From: Xanthoparmelia taractica
Taxonomy: Eukaryota; Ascomycota; Lecanoromycetes; Lecanorales; Parmeliaceae
Direction: 5' to 3'
NCBI GenBank assembly: GCA_033085395.1
Contig: JANQBS010000135.1
Coordinates: forward strand, 1-64,000
Length of the DNA: 64,000 nucleotides
Shown: positions 22,039 to 33,434 of the stretch, piece after piece
Position numbering within the stretch: the stretch's first letter is position 1
Layout of the letters: the number at the start of each line of letters is the position of its first letter
Translations under genes and position numbers: made by a program
The notes under the pieces: generated by a model
Database searches by the model: none
What the model was told of the DNA's origin: nothing
What the model saw: the letters and a program-made list of their open reading frames with translations, nothing else

Positions 22039-22365
22039 GTGCTTTCCAGAATGTCAGCTGCTCTGAACAACACCATCAGGTATAGCTCCACTGCTCATGC
22101 GACCACACAAGCTCTTTATGGCTTCCGCACCGGTGAAACATTCGATCTGCTACGACTTGAAGATCTTGACGACTCAGCTGCCGCTGCTCCAGAAGCACCG
22201 CCTCCTCGATCAATATCTGCTCCAGCACCTGCTACCGGACCTTCTATCTATTGCAAGTGTGTCCTAGGGATTCGACGCTCAATGAAAACACACGTAGTTA
22301 AGCTAGATAACTGGAGAGTGGACTGCTCTGGGCCTTGTTGCCTGTCCTGCAGTATAGTTGTATAA
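22039..22365 (+). pseudogene. Retrotransposon integrase-region relic
   Basis: The ORF begins with MSAALNNTIRYSSTAHATTQ followed by ALYGFRTGETFDLL, which matches the segment near the end of the Ty3/gypsy integrase core (family pattern LNNT...STG.SP..L.YGF.....DLL). The rest is Ala/Pro-rich and unlike integrase. It probably belongs to the same degraded element as the upstream gag relic, with the protease, RT and RNase H parts lost and the minisatellite lying between. Confidence 0.5.
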
Positions 22366-23227
22366 GGGCAATTTGCCGAATCATACCCCAAACAGCCGAA
22401 CACTTCCTAATTCATACCTTTTATACCCGGTTATGATTTGGCAATTAGGCGATTTTCGGGGTATTTAGCCTAAATAATCATAGAAACAAGGGATTTTTTC
22501 CTTCCAATTGACCAGAAATCCATCAACCTGAACCTGGAGACCAGCCATAATCCAACAGCGATAGCTACTACTGCATCGAACTACCTCTAAATCTCTTTGG
22601 TCTATCACTGACCACCAAACTGACAGAAACCTGTCTCCTGCACATTGCAGCCAGCATCTTTCTACATTCTACATTCTAGATCATTATTTGTGAGCCGCAG
22701 CTTGGAACGGCCGCTTCCCTATTCAAACTGGCCACACGTGGCCTAGTCCCCCATGGCTGTAGGTCTCCCATGGCTGCAGTAGCACCCATCAAGTTCCTAG
22801 ACAATGGCGGCAGTGACCCCATAGGTGCCGCTTCATTAACCGCAGCAGCACCCATCAGATCTTTAAAGTGAATTACGAATCATGTGCCAGCAACTTTTCT
22901 AGTTGCCAGAACATATCACTCACGGGTATTGAATTGGTGAGGGGTTTATGAATTGGTAATAAGCGTCCGAGGTTTAGGGGCATGAATTAGCTGGAAGATT
23001 GCACAATTGAATAATCACTATCACCATCACCAACATCCTAGACGTCTGTTTCAGGCAGTCAATAAGTAGCTAGCTATAGCTACCTTCAACTAACCATCGT
23101 ACAGTTGTCATTTAGAGAAACGCTACGCTGTGACTTGGGCAACTTCTTCGCGGGCGCGGCCTGCACCATGGGTGGCCGATGCAGACAATTTGGCCTCTGG
23201 AGGTTCTGTCCTCAGAGCAGGGAGATT
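22366..23227. other. Intergenic, no supported gene
   Basis: No ORF of note. The region includes short direct duplications such as TCCCATGGCTG near 22750 and 22770. Confidence 0.4.
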
Positions 23228-23270
23228 CTCGCCTTAGTGCTCTCGTTCATGGAGGCATAAATACCGGGAC
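23228..23270 (+). repeat. Dispersed repeat copy A
   Basis: This stretch (core GCCTTAGTG.TCTCGTTCATG) is about 80% identical to 30373-30416 about 7.1 kb away, in the same orientation. Similarity fades outside, with scattered matches on both sides, so a longer diverged element is likely. Confidence 0.6.
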
Positions 23271-23480
23271 TGAAGATGGATGAGACTGTCCCCTAATTGC
23301 CTGTAATATTGATGCACATTTGATTTATCGATGTGGAATTTCAAGCCGAGATACAGGATCAAATCCACGATCTATGGTGAGATAATCAAACGAACTGCAC
23401 ACCCAACCAAAACCCAGCAACCAACAACCCATTCCATGTCGACAAGTCTCTCCAACCCATGCGCTACTACCCTCATCCCT

Positions 23481-23867
23481 TCAAGCACGCTCACCTCTGC
23501 GTCTAGCATGTTCACCAAGTCCACGGTATTTACCCTTCCGACCCTGTGTCCGCGCCCGTCTCGCCTCCTCCTGATCAATCTCACACTGGTACTCCGCCAC
23601 GTCCTCCTTCAAATGCTTGATCTCGTCCTTCAGCTCCCGAACCTTCTTTTCCATTTGTGCCTGGAGACGGTGCGAGGAGCATTTGCCCGGGGTGATTCTC
23701 TCTTGGTTGATGATGAAGAAACGGCAGTCTGGGGGTGGGTGGCGGTGTCGGTCGCATTCACTGTGGGATGCTCAGCACCAGGGACGGGCGGGAGTGCAGG
23801 AGGAGAGGAAGGCGGGGGGTTGGGAGTCGCAGCCGCATTCGTAGGTAAAGATGTTGTAGAAGCACAT
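23481..23867 (-). pseudogene. Small Cys-motif protein gene with one in-frame UGA
   Basis: The minus-strand frame begins MCFYNIFTYECGCDSQPP, the same style of Cys-containing N-terminus as other small fungal proteins, and stays open for 129 codons except for a single TGA at 23772-23774 (codon 32, in the context PWC-stop-ASHSECD). Downstream of it the frame is clearly protein-like: HPPPDCRFFIINQERITPGK, then a predicted coiled coil (MEKKVRELKDEIKHLKEDVA) and a basic tail. No intron of plausible size removes the TGA. It is either a recent pseudogene, a sequencing error, or a case of readthrough; the context does not match the UGA-CUA readthrough signal. The plus-strand ORFs here are shadows. Confidence 0.6.
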
Positions 23868-26280
23868 TGTTGATGCTGGGTGTGGTTGGAGAAGTCTCCT
23901 TTGGTGGAGGGTTCGCTGGTTGTTGGTTGGCTTTTCTGAGTGATTTGGGAGGGTCTGCTGATTGAAAGAGTGAAGATGAAGTTGAGAATAAATGAAGGGA
24001 ATGTTAGGATAGATGTAGGCGGCGGTTGAAGTTTGTGTAAAATGCCTAGAAACTCCTAGATGCGGTAGCTTAGCGGAAATATGCTCTTTGTCTCAGACTC
24101 ACAACAAAGGCAATATGCAAGATCAGGTTGAGCTGATTGTTTTGACTTCCAGACGTTCAATTCTGGCAGCCGACAGCACTGAGACCGAGGTTTGCTGAAG
24201 TGCTTTAGAAGTGCATAGACGAATGTTACGGTGCGGGTAACAGCAGTCTTCCTTGTTCGGAACGACAAAGCCGAGACCTTGTCACAGATTCTGTATGTCT
24301 TTCTTTCTTTCTCATCATAATCTTCCTACGCGCGAGAAACCCCAACAGGAATTTCAGACGCCGTGCATCCGTCTCCTTTGATGTGATTGGACATTGACAC
24401 CCTGCTGGAGCCAACAAGAATCGCGCCAGTTGACACAAACTATCTGTCCATTAGGGCGATCAAAGCGCACTGGGTACCGAGTCCGTGACTGGTATTGAGT
24501 CCTTTGCCCGTATTTCGCTGTTGTGGCCAGAATCTGTATTGAAGTAGATGCTGTAGGTAGCTGTACAATAACACCGGGATCAGTCTCGCGTCTTTAATCG
24601 GGGGTGTGAAGCCGTAAAACATGCTCGAGTCCTAATCCTCGCAAGACTCGGTTGGGCTACAAGAGGAAAGCTGTACTTCCAAAACGTGCATATGGTCATG
24701 TTGTTGAAATATGATGTCTCACAAGTAGTCGGGTAATGCTGTGCCTATAATTGTAGGTGAGGATTCCAAGTCGAGCGCGGAGCCACAAGGCCATGGAGTA
24801 GTCCTGGTGATGTTTAGGAGAGCAAAACCAGTAGATCCGATCGAAGTAATTTTAAGGCAGAGGAGGCGCCGGGCGTCGTACACCTCTCAATGTAGCACCC
24901 GAAAGATAGGAGTCACGTGTGACGGATCTTGTTGCACCGTTCCGTAGCCCGAGAGGAGATTCAACAGCGAAATTACCTCCGAGGACGTGAGGCTCTTCGA
25001 AGATCGTGGCTTGAAAGCACTGCCATGAGACATCTGCTTGACTGTAGAGGACAGAAGCTGCCTAGTCGATGTATGATCTCTCTAGAGTTACGACCTAAAT
25101 GATTCTCAGCGCTGGCGGTGAAGCGAAAGGAACGTAAGAGATGCCTGATATCACGACAAATTTTTGCAAGAGAGATTCAGGGATGGCGACAGTGCAACCA
25201 ACTAACTGTTCCACCAAGAGTTGAGCCAGTTAGTTGGTGCAGTTGACGGTGCAGCTGGGGGTCTGGCAGTTGGCAGTTGGTGTGGTTTGGATCTGAAAAT
25301 CAACTGGTCCACTGGCAGTTTGGATGAAATGTAGTAGTACTGTAACAGGCCTGGGGGCTGCAATCTGGCCAGTATTTCAGGCCGTGGCATATGTATCTAA
25401 CTCGAACGATACATTGCTGAGGGTATTACTGATATAGGTACATCTACAGCCCTGGAATGGTGGATCAACACCGCTCAACGGACTTGATTTCCCTCGTTAT
25501 CACGGATGGCTATTGATATTCTGTCTATTCCAGCTATGTCCTCCGAGATAAAATAACTCTTTTCTGCTACAAAGAATACCATAGACGGTAAGCGTTATAG
25601 ACTCAACGTCTCTACGATCGAGGCTGTCGAGTATCTAAAGTCATGATTTCGACTGAAGTTGTTTACGCAGAAAGAGCTATATATAATTATAGAGAAAGTC
25701 GATATAGACGTCGGCAAATAAGAGTGTGTAGAGTGCGTTTAATCTATTATATACACTATGAAATAACTAATAGCAGTATCAAAACCGGCCTTAGGGGCCT
25801 TGCCCGACGAAAATTTAATATATTGACTGGCAAAACTACTCCACTGACAGTTCAACTGACAGTTGGTAGTTGATTCCTGTATGTAGACAGTTGGTGTAGT
25901 TCTAGGTCTAGATCAAACGGTTGGTGCAGTTGGTGCCTCAAAACCAACTATTTCAACTATCGCCAACCCTGGAGAGATTAGGGAAACGCCCAAAGGTTGC
26001 CGGGGTGCCGAGTTGTCTTCCAACTCGTAGGACATGCTGTGATCCGTGGCCAAAGAGTTTTAGGGGGGTAGATGGTGGTGGTGCTGAGGCACAGGGGTCT
26101 CGGGCGAGCCTGGCCCCCGCCGACTTTGGCCATGCCGCAGTAGTGTTTATGTAACATTGAGTGTACCGATCGAGGCGTCTACGCATTTTGCTTGTGGCAA
26201 ATACGAGAGAGCTATCAAGCCCTTTTGGGACGTGAACTGTCTGGAGACGATTCCCGTGCATATGTTGATTCACCCCGGTG
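23868..26280. other. Gene-poor DNA with CAGTTGGT-rich flanks
   Basis: No supported gene. Two clusters of CAGTTGGT-like octamers at ~25200-25340 and ~25840-25960 bracket about 500 bp of AT-richer sequence, as if marking the ends of a decayed insertion. Short ORFs have no recognisable content. Confidence 0.4.
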
Positions 26281-28699
26281 GATTATGGGTTGCCATCGCC
26301 ATCCCATCATACCTATAGTCGCGTCACGCTTATCTCATGGGCAAATACCCACCAATGGGAGGTACTTTCGATGAATATCCCGCCACACCCATAGATCAGC
26401 ATTATTCTATGGAGAAATAAGCCTATTATGCCACCGTCGCTACCATCTTCCATCAACTAACGCCGTCTATTCACCTCTTTTATGAGTCATATGAACGTTA
26501 TTAGACCCACACTATTGAGGTTTTTTGCCGTGAGAAAGAATATTCAAGCGTAAAGACCTGGCTAATGCTTTTATTATTTGATTAGAACTCACATAACTCT
26601 TTCCATCTATCAAGATCTCAGTATCCAATACGCAAGCGAATGATGGTAAGATCGGCCCTGATTTCTCGGGGTTCTATATACGCGAGGATCCTAGTATTAT
26701 AGCTTTACCAGAAGCAAAAGTACGATCTCAGTAGACTTTGGGTTAAAAGCGCTTTTATAAGTGTATATGTTGCATCACTCCAGTGAATGGTGTATTTCCA
26801 TTAATTAGGCGGAGAGCCATGAAAATAGTTACATTCCGATGGTCGCGTCACCCCCATGTTATGGGCAAATACCTATTAGTGAGATGTACCTTTCTTAGAG
26901 ATAGAACGTCTCAGTTATACAGAAGGAGATCAATTGCTAATACTAGTTGCAATGAACTGGGGGGCATTATCTATATCGTCTTAGATGTCTATGATTGGTG
27001 AGAGAACGGTCCTGGCGACGGTGGCATAGTGAGCTAGTATATCCATAGAATGGTGCTGATCCATGGGTGTGGGATATCCATGGGAAACTGCATCCCATTG
27101 ATGGATGTTACGCATATGATGGACGTGAAGTGCGGGAGATACCCTCTTTCCATGGCTCCCCGTTCAATCCATGGGTGTGATGAGAGGGCGATGTCTATCC
27201 ACGATCCACTAGGGTCATGTAACATATTAATATTCTACGTCTGATAAAAGTTTAACCGTCGAGGCCAGAAGACTGTTAAAATCAATTATCTCATAAGGGG
27301 TAACTAGCGTAAGGCTTAGACATCCCCGCGCTAGTTTCTTGGTCGTAAGGGGATATCCTCGGGCTACTAACAAAGACTTAGTGTTCTACACGTAGGTATA
27401 CATGTATCAAGGCGGAGGCTGAGTGTTCTATCGCTTGGCGTGGTGGAACGAATCAGAATGACACCCTTCACTGTCCAGATACCTTATCAATGATGATGAG
27501 AACTCATCGTGGTTATAGAACAAAGACCTGAAGGTCAAGGTGGCCTAGTAATAGCGACATGATAGATTATGCCAATGGATCGCTCGCAAGTGAACGATTT
27601 CATTGATAATGTGGGTAGTAGCAAGAAGGTAGCAAATAGAATATTAGCAGAAGTAGATGCAATGAAAGTTTTTCTCAATAACTAAGACGTTATGTCTATG
27701 TGAAATTACACCCATTAATAATTAATAACATACCAATCTCCATGGCTAACCAATCTGATCCCTTGGGATGCACGATCCACAGGGGGATGCAACCGTTGCG
27801 TGTACTAACACGAGTGCTAGGCCGTCAGGGTAACGCTCTCTACTAGAATGCGAAGAGCTTATGATTGCGACGGTAAGGAGCTCAAACCCGCGAGGATCCT
27901 GGTGCCGTGACCACTGTACCCGAGTGATTTATCCTCTTAGTTATAACCATTGGGAGGCATCGTCTCGCTACCTCACCCCGTCGAAAGGGGTAGATCTAGA
28001 GCTAAACCCTGAAATTAGGCTGCAGGTTACGGAGAATGATTCTCAATAGGGTCATCCTGGTTTTGTTGAAAAGATGGTGAAAGATGATTGTGCGCCGGGA
28101 GAAATTAAGACTATAAACCAGCCATTGGGCTAAGTAATGCCAAAAACCAACACTCCCTCTCAATATACAGGCCTATCACGCCGTAAGTATTCCTTCGTTA
28201 GGTCGACTTTTTTGACTCGATAGTGTATAAGACTCCCTCTCGTTCACAGTCCGAAGCCTCCTCAAAACCATATCACCGCTTAGTCGTTCCTTGCCAAATG
28301 GTAGCAACGCCTAAAGTTCATCGTTCCTAGTTCAGTGTCTACAGACCCGTAAGCCCTATACGCCTCAACAACCAAGTTTCAGCCTACACCAGTCCCGGGC
28401 AGACCCATCATGTTACCACCCAACCAGCCAATCACAGCAATCCTTTCAGTAGACCTATCGCTAGCTATACCTCGAGAACCCAAGGCGAGGAACGTTAAAG
28501 GCAAGTTCGCCTCAGTTAATCCGGAGGAATAGAAAGATCTAAGTGAATGATCGAGCAGAAAAACAAGCGGAGAGTTCCTACTTAGCGCGGGCATCAAACA
28601 GCTATCGATCCCGGGTTTCTCACCAAAACAAGTCAATGGTCTAAATAGCCTAGTGACCCAGATGACTGCTATGATGGACGCCAAATCAGAAGCACAAAA
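26281..28699. repeat. Degenerate repeat DNA with direct repeat pairs
   Basis: A ~60-bp segment around 26321-26375 (core GTCGCGTCACGC..CTCATGGGCAAATACC) recurs at 26842-26900 with mostly C/T and G/A differences. Another motif, CGCGAGGATCCT, occurs at ~26680 and ~27891 with the same type of transitions. A cluster of ATCCATGG strings is at 27040-27220. Only short ORFs exist; stop-rich frames run through the region. It is best read as RIP- or mutation-decayed transposon DNA. The right side (28200-28700) probably holds the upstream part of the following gag relic. Confidence 0.5.
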
Positions 28700-29514
28700 C
28701 AAGCGCTTTCAGGCCAGCTATTCAAGTATCTTGACTACTATTCAGCAATCGAACCGATCAGTTAATCAGCATTCCAGTCAGAGTAGCGCTCAGTCATCAG
28801 ATATTCCACCAATCAGAGTGTAGCCAGAATCTGGAGATAAGAGATGGAGGCCCGAAGAATTTGGCGAATTTAACGATATCGGCGAAGTCTAATTTTTCAC
28901 TGATCGATTCACCAGTATTTCTGAGTTGAAGACTCCGAAATTGATTTAGGCCAATCTCATGATGCTTAACAGCACCGTATTTAGCTGGTGTTACTACGAG
29001 CTTGTGGATAACATCAATTAGCAGACAATACGAGCGCATCAATCAGTCCATAGTGTCAAGCACTGACTCGACTCATTCAGACCTCATTAGCCAGCTAGAG
29101 GCATACCGCTATAGGCGAAAGAAAGCACCCAATAGTAAGGATGTGACGGCATCTGTTCAGAAAGTCATAAGACTCACTAAAGGCTTCAAGTGAAGCCAGC
29201 AGGATAGCCTCATAACGGCCTTCCATCACATCGAGTCAAGTCTGCAGCGAGATCTAGAGCCTCCGACCAAACACCCAAATAGCTTCATTTAGCAAGTGCA
29301 GCTGCGTCAGCAGGCCTGCTTCCAGATCTACGCTGGCTATTGTTCCAAGCCTCGCGTACCAAGACCTCAGTATCAGCAGCAGCTATATCAGCCTCCCAAG
29401 CCATACGATGGTCAGCGTCAATTCACATCGGGACCTTCACCAGGACCTCCACCGCAGCAACCTCCGAGGAAGACAGCGAGCAACAAAGGCGCGATGTCGA
29501 CTCAGGCGAAATAA
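28700..29514 (+). pseudogene. Second retrotransposon gag relic, stop-riddled
   Basis: The plus strand shows gag-like blocks RWRPEEFGEFND, FFTDRFTSISELKTPKLI, ANLMMLNSTVFSWCYYEL and a Gln/Pro-rich C-terminal part (QQLYQPPKPYDGQ...GPPPQQPPRK). The order fits fungal Ty3/gypsy gag. The frame is interrupted repeatedly, mostly by TAG where CAG (Gln) is expected (for instance near 28821, 28949 and 29021), the C-to-T change expected from RIP-like deamination. No pol part follows. The flanking sequence is also diverged, so LTRs could not be defined. Confidence 0.55.
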
Positions 29515-30250
29515 AGAACGTGATACTCCTCCTTCTATGCGTGGTACGCATCGCCGTAGTGGAAAGCCCACGACGCTCTTACCCAATTCGATCAGTCTGG
29601 CTTGGTCGCGTTGAAACGAACCCCGTGAACAGCACCCGGACACCTCTACCGCTGGTAACGCAGCGAATAGCAGAGATCGATGCGAAGGGTAATGACCCCT
29701 TTGAAGGAGAGAAGGACCCTAGAATAACGTGAAATGACACGCATTCATGAGGGAGACCTTGAAGCCCCAGGAGACCTCGAGGAGTTTTAACCCCAACCAG
29801 CGACACCAACAAGCGCCATAACAGCAGGCACAAAAAACCGCAGGAAAACAACACCCTCGGGGTACTCGAACAAGCCGAAGCACCCCGTGGGCACTCACTC
29901 TAGAATGATAGTACAAGGAAGTGGAGTTGAAGGTTAAGAGGGCGTTATTTCTCTTTTGAGTAGTAGAAATTGAATCTAGCGAAATATATAAGGGACGTAG
30001 CACATGTAAAACACTGAGGGAATCGCGACTCTGAGGGATTTTGATACTGAGGGCTCTTTCATCCGAGTGGAGCCTGGGGCCTTCAGGGCCCCAGGCTAGT
30101 TTAGATAGGGTATGGATCCACTTCAGGGCTAGGCACCCTGGAATGAGATCCTTTTCGTTGGGCCTTAGCCGCCTGCCCCTCAAGGGTATCCAGTATGACT
30201 TAGGTAATCAATCAATCAGACCTCCGCCGCAGCCGCGCATGTACTGGGTA

Positions 30251-30302
30251 GCGGCAGCAGCAGCAGCAGCAGTAGTAGAAGAAGAAGAGGAGGAGGAGGA
30301 GG
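30251..30302. repeat. Trinucleotide microsatellite (GCA)n-(GTA)n-(GAA)n-(GGA)n
   Basis: Consecutive GCA, GTA, GAA and GGA triplets form a graded compound microsatellite. In the plus frame it would encode an Ala/Val then Glu run, but no gene is supported. Confidence 0.85.
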
Positions 30303-30372
30303 ACTACCGTGCGCTCGTGGGTGGGTGGAAAGCGTACTCGACAGTTGCCGTTGTCCGTAGAATTTGATTCCC

Positions 30373-30416
30373 TCTAGCCTTAGTGTTCTCATTCATGAAG
30401 GCATACGCACCGGGAC
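30373..30416 (+). repeat. Dispersed repeat copy B
   Basis: Partner of 23228-23270 in the same orientation (core GCCTTAGTGTTCTCATTCATG). Most differences are transitions, consistent with ageing copies of one element. Confidence 0.6.
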
Positions 30417-30929
30417 CAAGCAGTACTCTAGATAGATGATTAGGCCGTCCCAGCGCTAGAAAAACTCCCATGCCTAGGCGGCATAGACCAGGAGTGACGG
30501 GCTGTCTAGATAGCTAACCACAGGCGTGGGTGGGCGGGACAAGACAGTGTAGTTGCTCTGAACGAGAAGAATTCGAATGAGAAGCCAACTGGTGGTGTGA
30601 GGCCTATATCATATAGAGCTCGCTAAGACACGTGTCCTCCGCATGTGCGCATGCATCTGGAATAGCGGCTTGGTCTCATGAGACACAATAAGCCATAGTC
30701 CCACGATTCGAATATAGCCTGGATCCACCCAGCCATATGCCTGAAGCCCATTGTCTCGTTGCGGTTGAAGATCTTAACCGTGATCTCAATGATCGCTCCC
30801 CTGCACACCAGCGTAGTTGCCGTTGCCCGTGGTATATAGATAAGATCTCGTTGCGATAGTCTGTGGTTCCCTTGTGTCCTACTTTCTAGCCAACGCCTCG
30901 ACACTCCACTCAACAATACACGGGACTTC

Positions 30930-31270
30930 CATTGCCCACGAGTGGGACCTCCGTTGCTCACCGCTGTGAGTCTTCCGTTGCTCGCCGCTGTGGGACTTTC
31001 GTTGCCCAAGACTCGGACTTCCGTAGCTCCCGCAGAAGCCTATTGCCTACCACCGCTGTGGCCTTCCGTACAACACCATCGCTCAGTGACGGATCTGTCA
31101 GGGGACCTCCGTTGCTCACCGCTGTGAGGTTTCCGTTCCCCACGACCGTGGGACTCCCGTCTCACCCGCGGAGCCTATTACCCACCGACCGCTGTGGGGC
31201 TCCCGTACGTACAATACTATCACCCAGTGAGACCCACGTCACGGTCACAGTCACCGTGACTCTCGCGCAG
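30930..31270. repeat. Tandem degenerate repeats with a ~135-bp duplication
   Basis: A unit of about 24 bp of the type CTTCCGTTGCTCACCGCTGTG is repeated irregularly. On top of it, a block containing AGCCTATT..CTACC, ACCGCTGTG and CTTCCGTAC around 31030-31096 recurs about 135 bp later (31165-31230). A near-palindromic CACGGTCACAGTCACCGTG lies at ~31239-31258. The open plus frame (118 codons) is a consequence of the repeat and not a supported gene. Confidence 0.7.
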
Positions 31271-31891
31271 TCCAGACTCATGACCTGATGAAACCATGGT
31301 GACGAACGACTGTGTGCTATGAGAAGATTCCGACCATATACAAAGCCATAGGGCGAAGTAATCCCAAAACCCAGCCGTCTTCTCCCTGATGATAGACTTA
31401 GCATTGAGTCGACGTAGCAAGGAAGGCTTCCGTAACCGTAGCAGGAAATAACACCTTGCTGGTGATGTCTGTGGTGGCTGAATATGGATAGGCGAATCAC
31501 TGACGGGGCAAATGGCAGTAGAAGCGTATAACACCTAAATCAGGGAAGAAGATCGCATTAATATCGTAGGAGTTCTAAAAGACACACCAAGCTCAAGCTC
31601 TCTTACATCGCCGGAAACATGTTGACTGTGCAGGATCCAAACAGAAGTCGAATTAGTGTTGAGTTCTGGACTGCTTGAAAGTTGAGGCCCGGGGGCTAGT
31701 ATACAATGCTCCATATTTACAAGTATAATACTACAGAGCCTATACAAAAAAGCCTTGGATAATTACTGTACCAATCTCTGCTGATATACATCAACCACGT
31801 AACCGCCAGGCGCCAGCCATGCAAATCAAAACACCAATTTTTCCAACATGGGTGTTGACTCTACCAGTAACCACAGCTCAAGCCACGCAGA

Positions 31892-33434
31892 TCAAGCCCA
31901 CATCATGAGCATACCGATGAATGCGACCAGAGCAGCGAACATGGAGCCTCTCATGACTTCCTCTCCCTTTGCTGCACCACTTCCTTTCTGGCCTCCTTGG
32001 TCAAAGCCACCGATACCTGTCGCAGCGGTGCCAGGTGCGCTCGACGTTCCACTACCAGAACCTGAGCCTGAGCCTGATCCCGAGTCAGAGCCGGAGCCGG
32101 AGCCTGAGTCACCGCCAACTCCAGTACCATCTGATCCACCCGCACCTGACAAGCCTGGTACCGTTGCCAGACTGGTCGGTGTTGGTGTAGCTGACGCACC
32201 CTTCCTTGAAGATGATGTACTTGATGGGTTGGGCTTCCCCTTGTTCATGTCCGTACCATCCGCAAGGAATGATCCAAGCACGGTCGGGTCGTTGGTGAGT
32301 TCGAGATCGCCTTCCAGCCCATCCACATTGCCATACTTGTACGAAACTGTGCCAGTACCGTTTGCATCCTTCGGCGCTGAATAGCACTGTACGCTGACAT
32401 CCTTGTACATGGAATAGTAATAGCCATTCGTCTGGACATCCTGCGAGTTCCAGCTGATCAAACCTCCAGCCCAATCAATCGTACCCTGTTCGCTCTTATT
32501 CGTACCGGCGGGCCAGAGGGAGAGCTGAATACGGGCAGGCGTTTGTGGGTAATGGTATTTGTTGTCCGTTTTATTGAAGGTATCGGCCTTGTTCAGGACA
32601 CGGGAGGCAGTACCATCCACAGACCAAGTCAATGATGTTGGTGTCCAGTCAACTTCGTATGTATGCCATGCACTAAAGGTATCCCCACCTTCCGATACGG
32701 TCAGGTTCTTTTCATTCTGATCTGGGAATGTTAGTCTCCCCTTCCGTGAAAGGTGCGAAGGTACTCACAATCTGTGACGCCCTGCCAGTAGAAGTTGGAT
32801 TGTGCAGTGTTCAGATCCGTGCCCACGAACTCGAAGTCTATTTCATCCTGTACGTCCGAGAAAAGGACAAAGGCTGAGACAACACCCGCACCTCGACTTG
32901 TCTTCATGGTTGCGCTGACCTTTCCATACCATACGTAATGTGAGCTGGACAGAAGTGTTCCAGATGCACTTGCCCCGTCTTCTGCCAGGGTCAAGATGAC
33001 AGCGCCGTTGTCTGGTTTAAGCAAGGGCGTCCCTTGTGACACCCAGTTGGCCTTTGATGCATCTCCAAGATATTTTGTATTTGGTGTGATCCCATCCAAC
33101 GAATTCATTTTGTAGTCTTGGCTTTGGCATACAGGTGCCGGCACACAGGAGTCGAGGGCATTGGAGTATCTGATATCGCAGCCACCGAGGCAGTACGCTC
33201 CCACACCGCATTGGCCATATTCTGGGAAAAAAATCGATCAGCATCTGGTTACAAGACAGCAAAGAAGAGATCCTTACGGGAACAACAGGGGCTTGACTCT
33301 GGACACTGGTTGCCCTCCCCACACATTATTCCACCAGACGCCCCATTGCCCGCTTGACTGCTTGATTGCCCCTGGGCCAAAACTGTAGAGGCACAGTAGA
33401 GGCTCGCCGCAGCAGCAGCCCGGAGGTGGACCAT
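31892..33434 (-). CDS. Crh-type GH16 chitin-glucan transglycosylase with CBM18, GPI-anchored
   Basis: Three exons on the minus strand, 33434-33278, 33221-32769 and 32721-31892, with 56- and 47-bp introns; 479 residues. Residues 1 to ~21 form a signal peptide. A CBM18 chitin-binding domain (~38-74) ends in CCSQYGQCGVGAYCLGGCD, whose Gln53 codon spans the first splice site. The GH16 domain carries the Crh catalytic motif DEIDFEF with nucleophile Glu179 and acid/base Glu183. A Ser/Gly/Pro-rich low-complexity tail (SGSGSDSGSGSG type) ends in a hydrophobic segment (MFAALVAFIGMLMMWA) typical of a GPI signal. Crh enzymes join chitin to beta-1,6/1,3-glucan in the cell wall; CBM18 places it with the Crh1/Utr2 group. 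Intact. Confidence 0.93.

Larger units (their letters stand above)
29515..30929. other. Gene-poor DNA, no supported gene
   Basis: Short overlapping ORFs only. Contains a small inverted match around 30055-30100 (GGCCTTCAGGGCCCCAGG) and the microsatellite and dispersed repeat copy listed separately. Confidence 0.4.

Noticed and set aside
23331..23873. 180-codon plus-strand ORF
   Set aside because: Opposite strand of the Cys-motif/coiled-coil frame; composition is Ser/Thr/Leu-rich and unrecognised.
30041..30367. Ala/Glu-run protein over the compound microsatellite
   Set aside because: The open frame is produced by the trinucleotide repeat.
31848..32384. 178-codon plus-strand ORF rich in Pro/Glu/Ser
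   Set aside because: It is the complement of the Ser/Gly-rich tail of the Crh gene.
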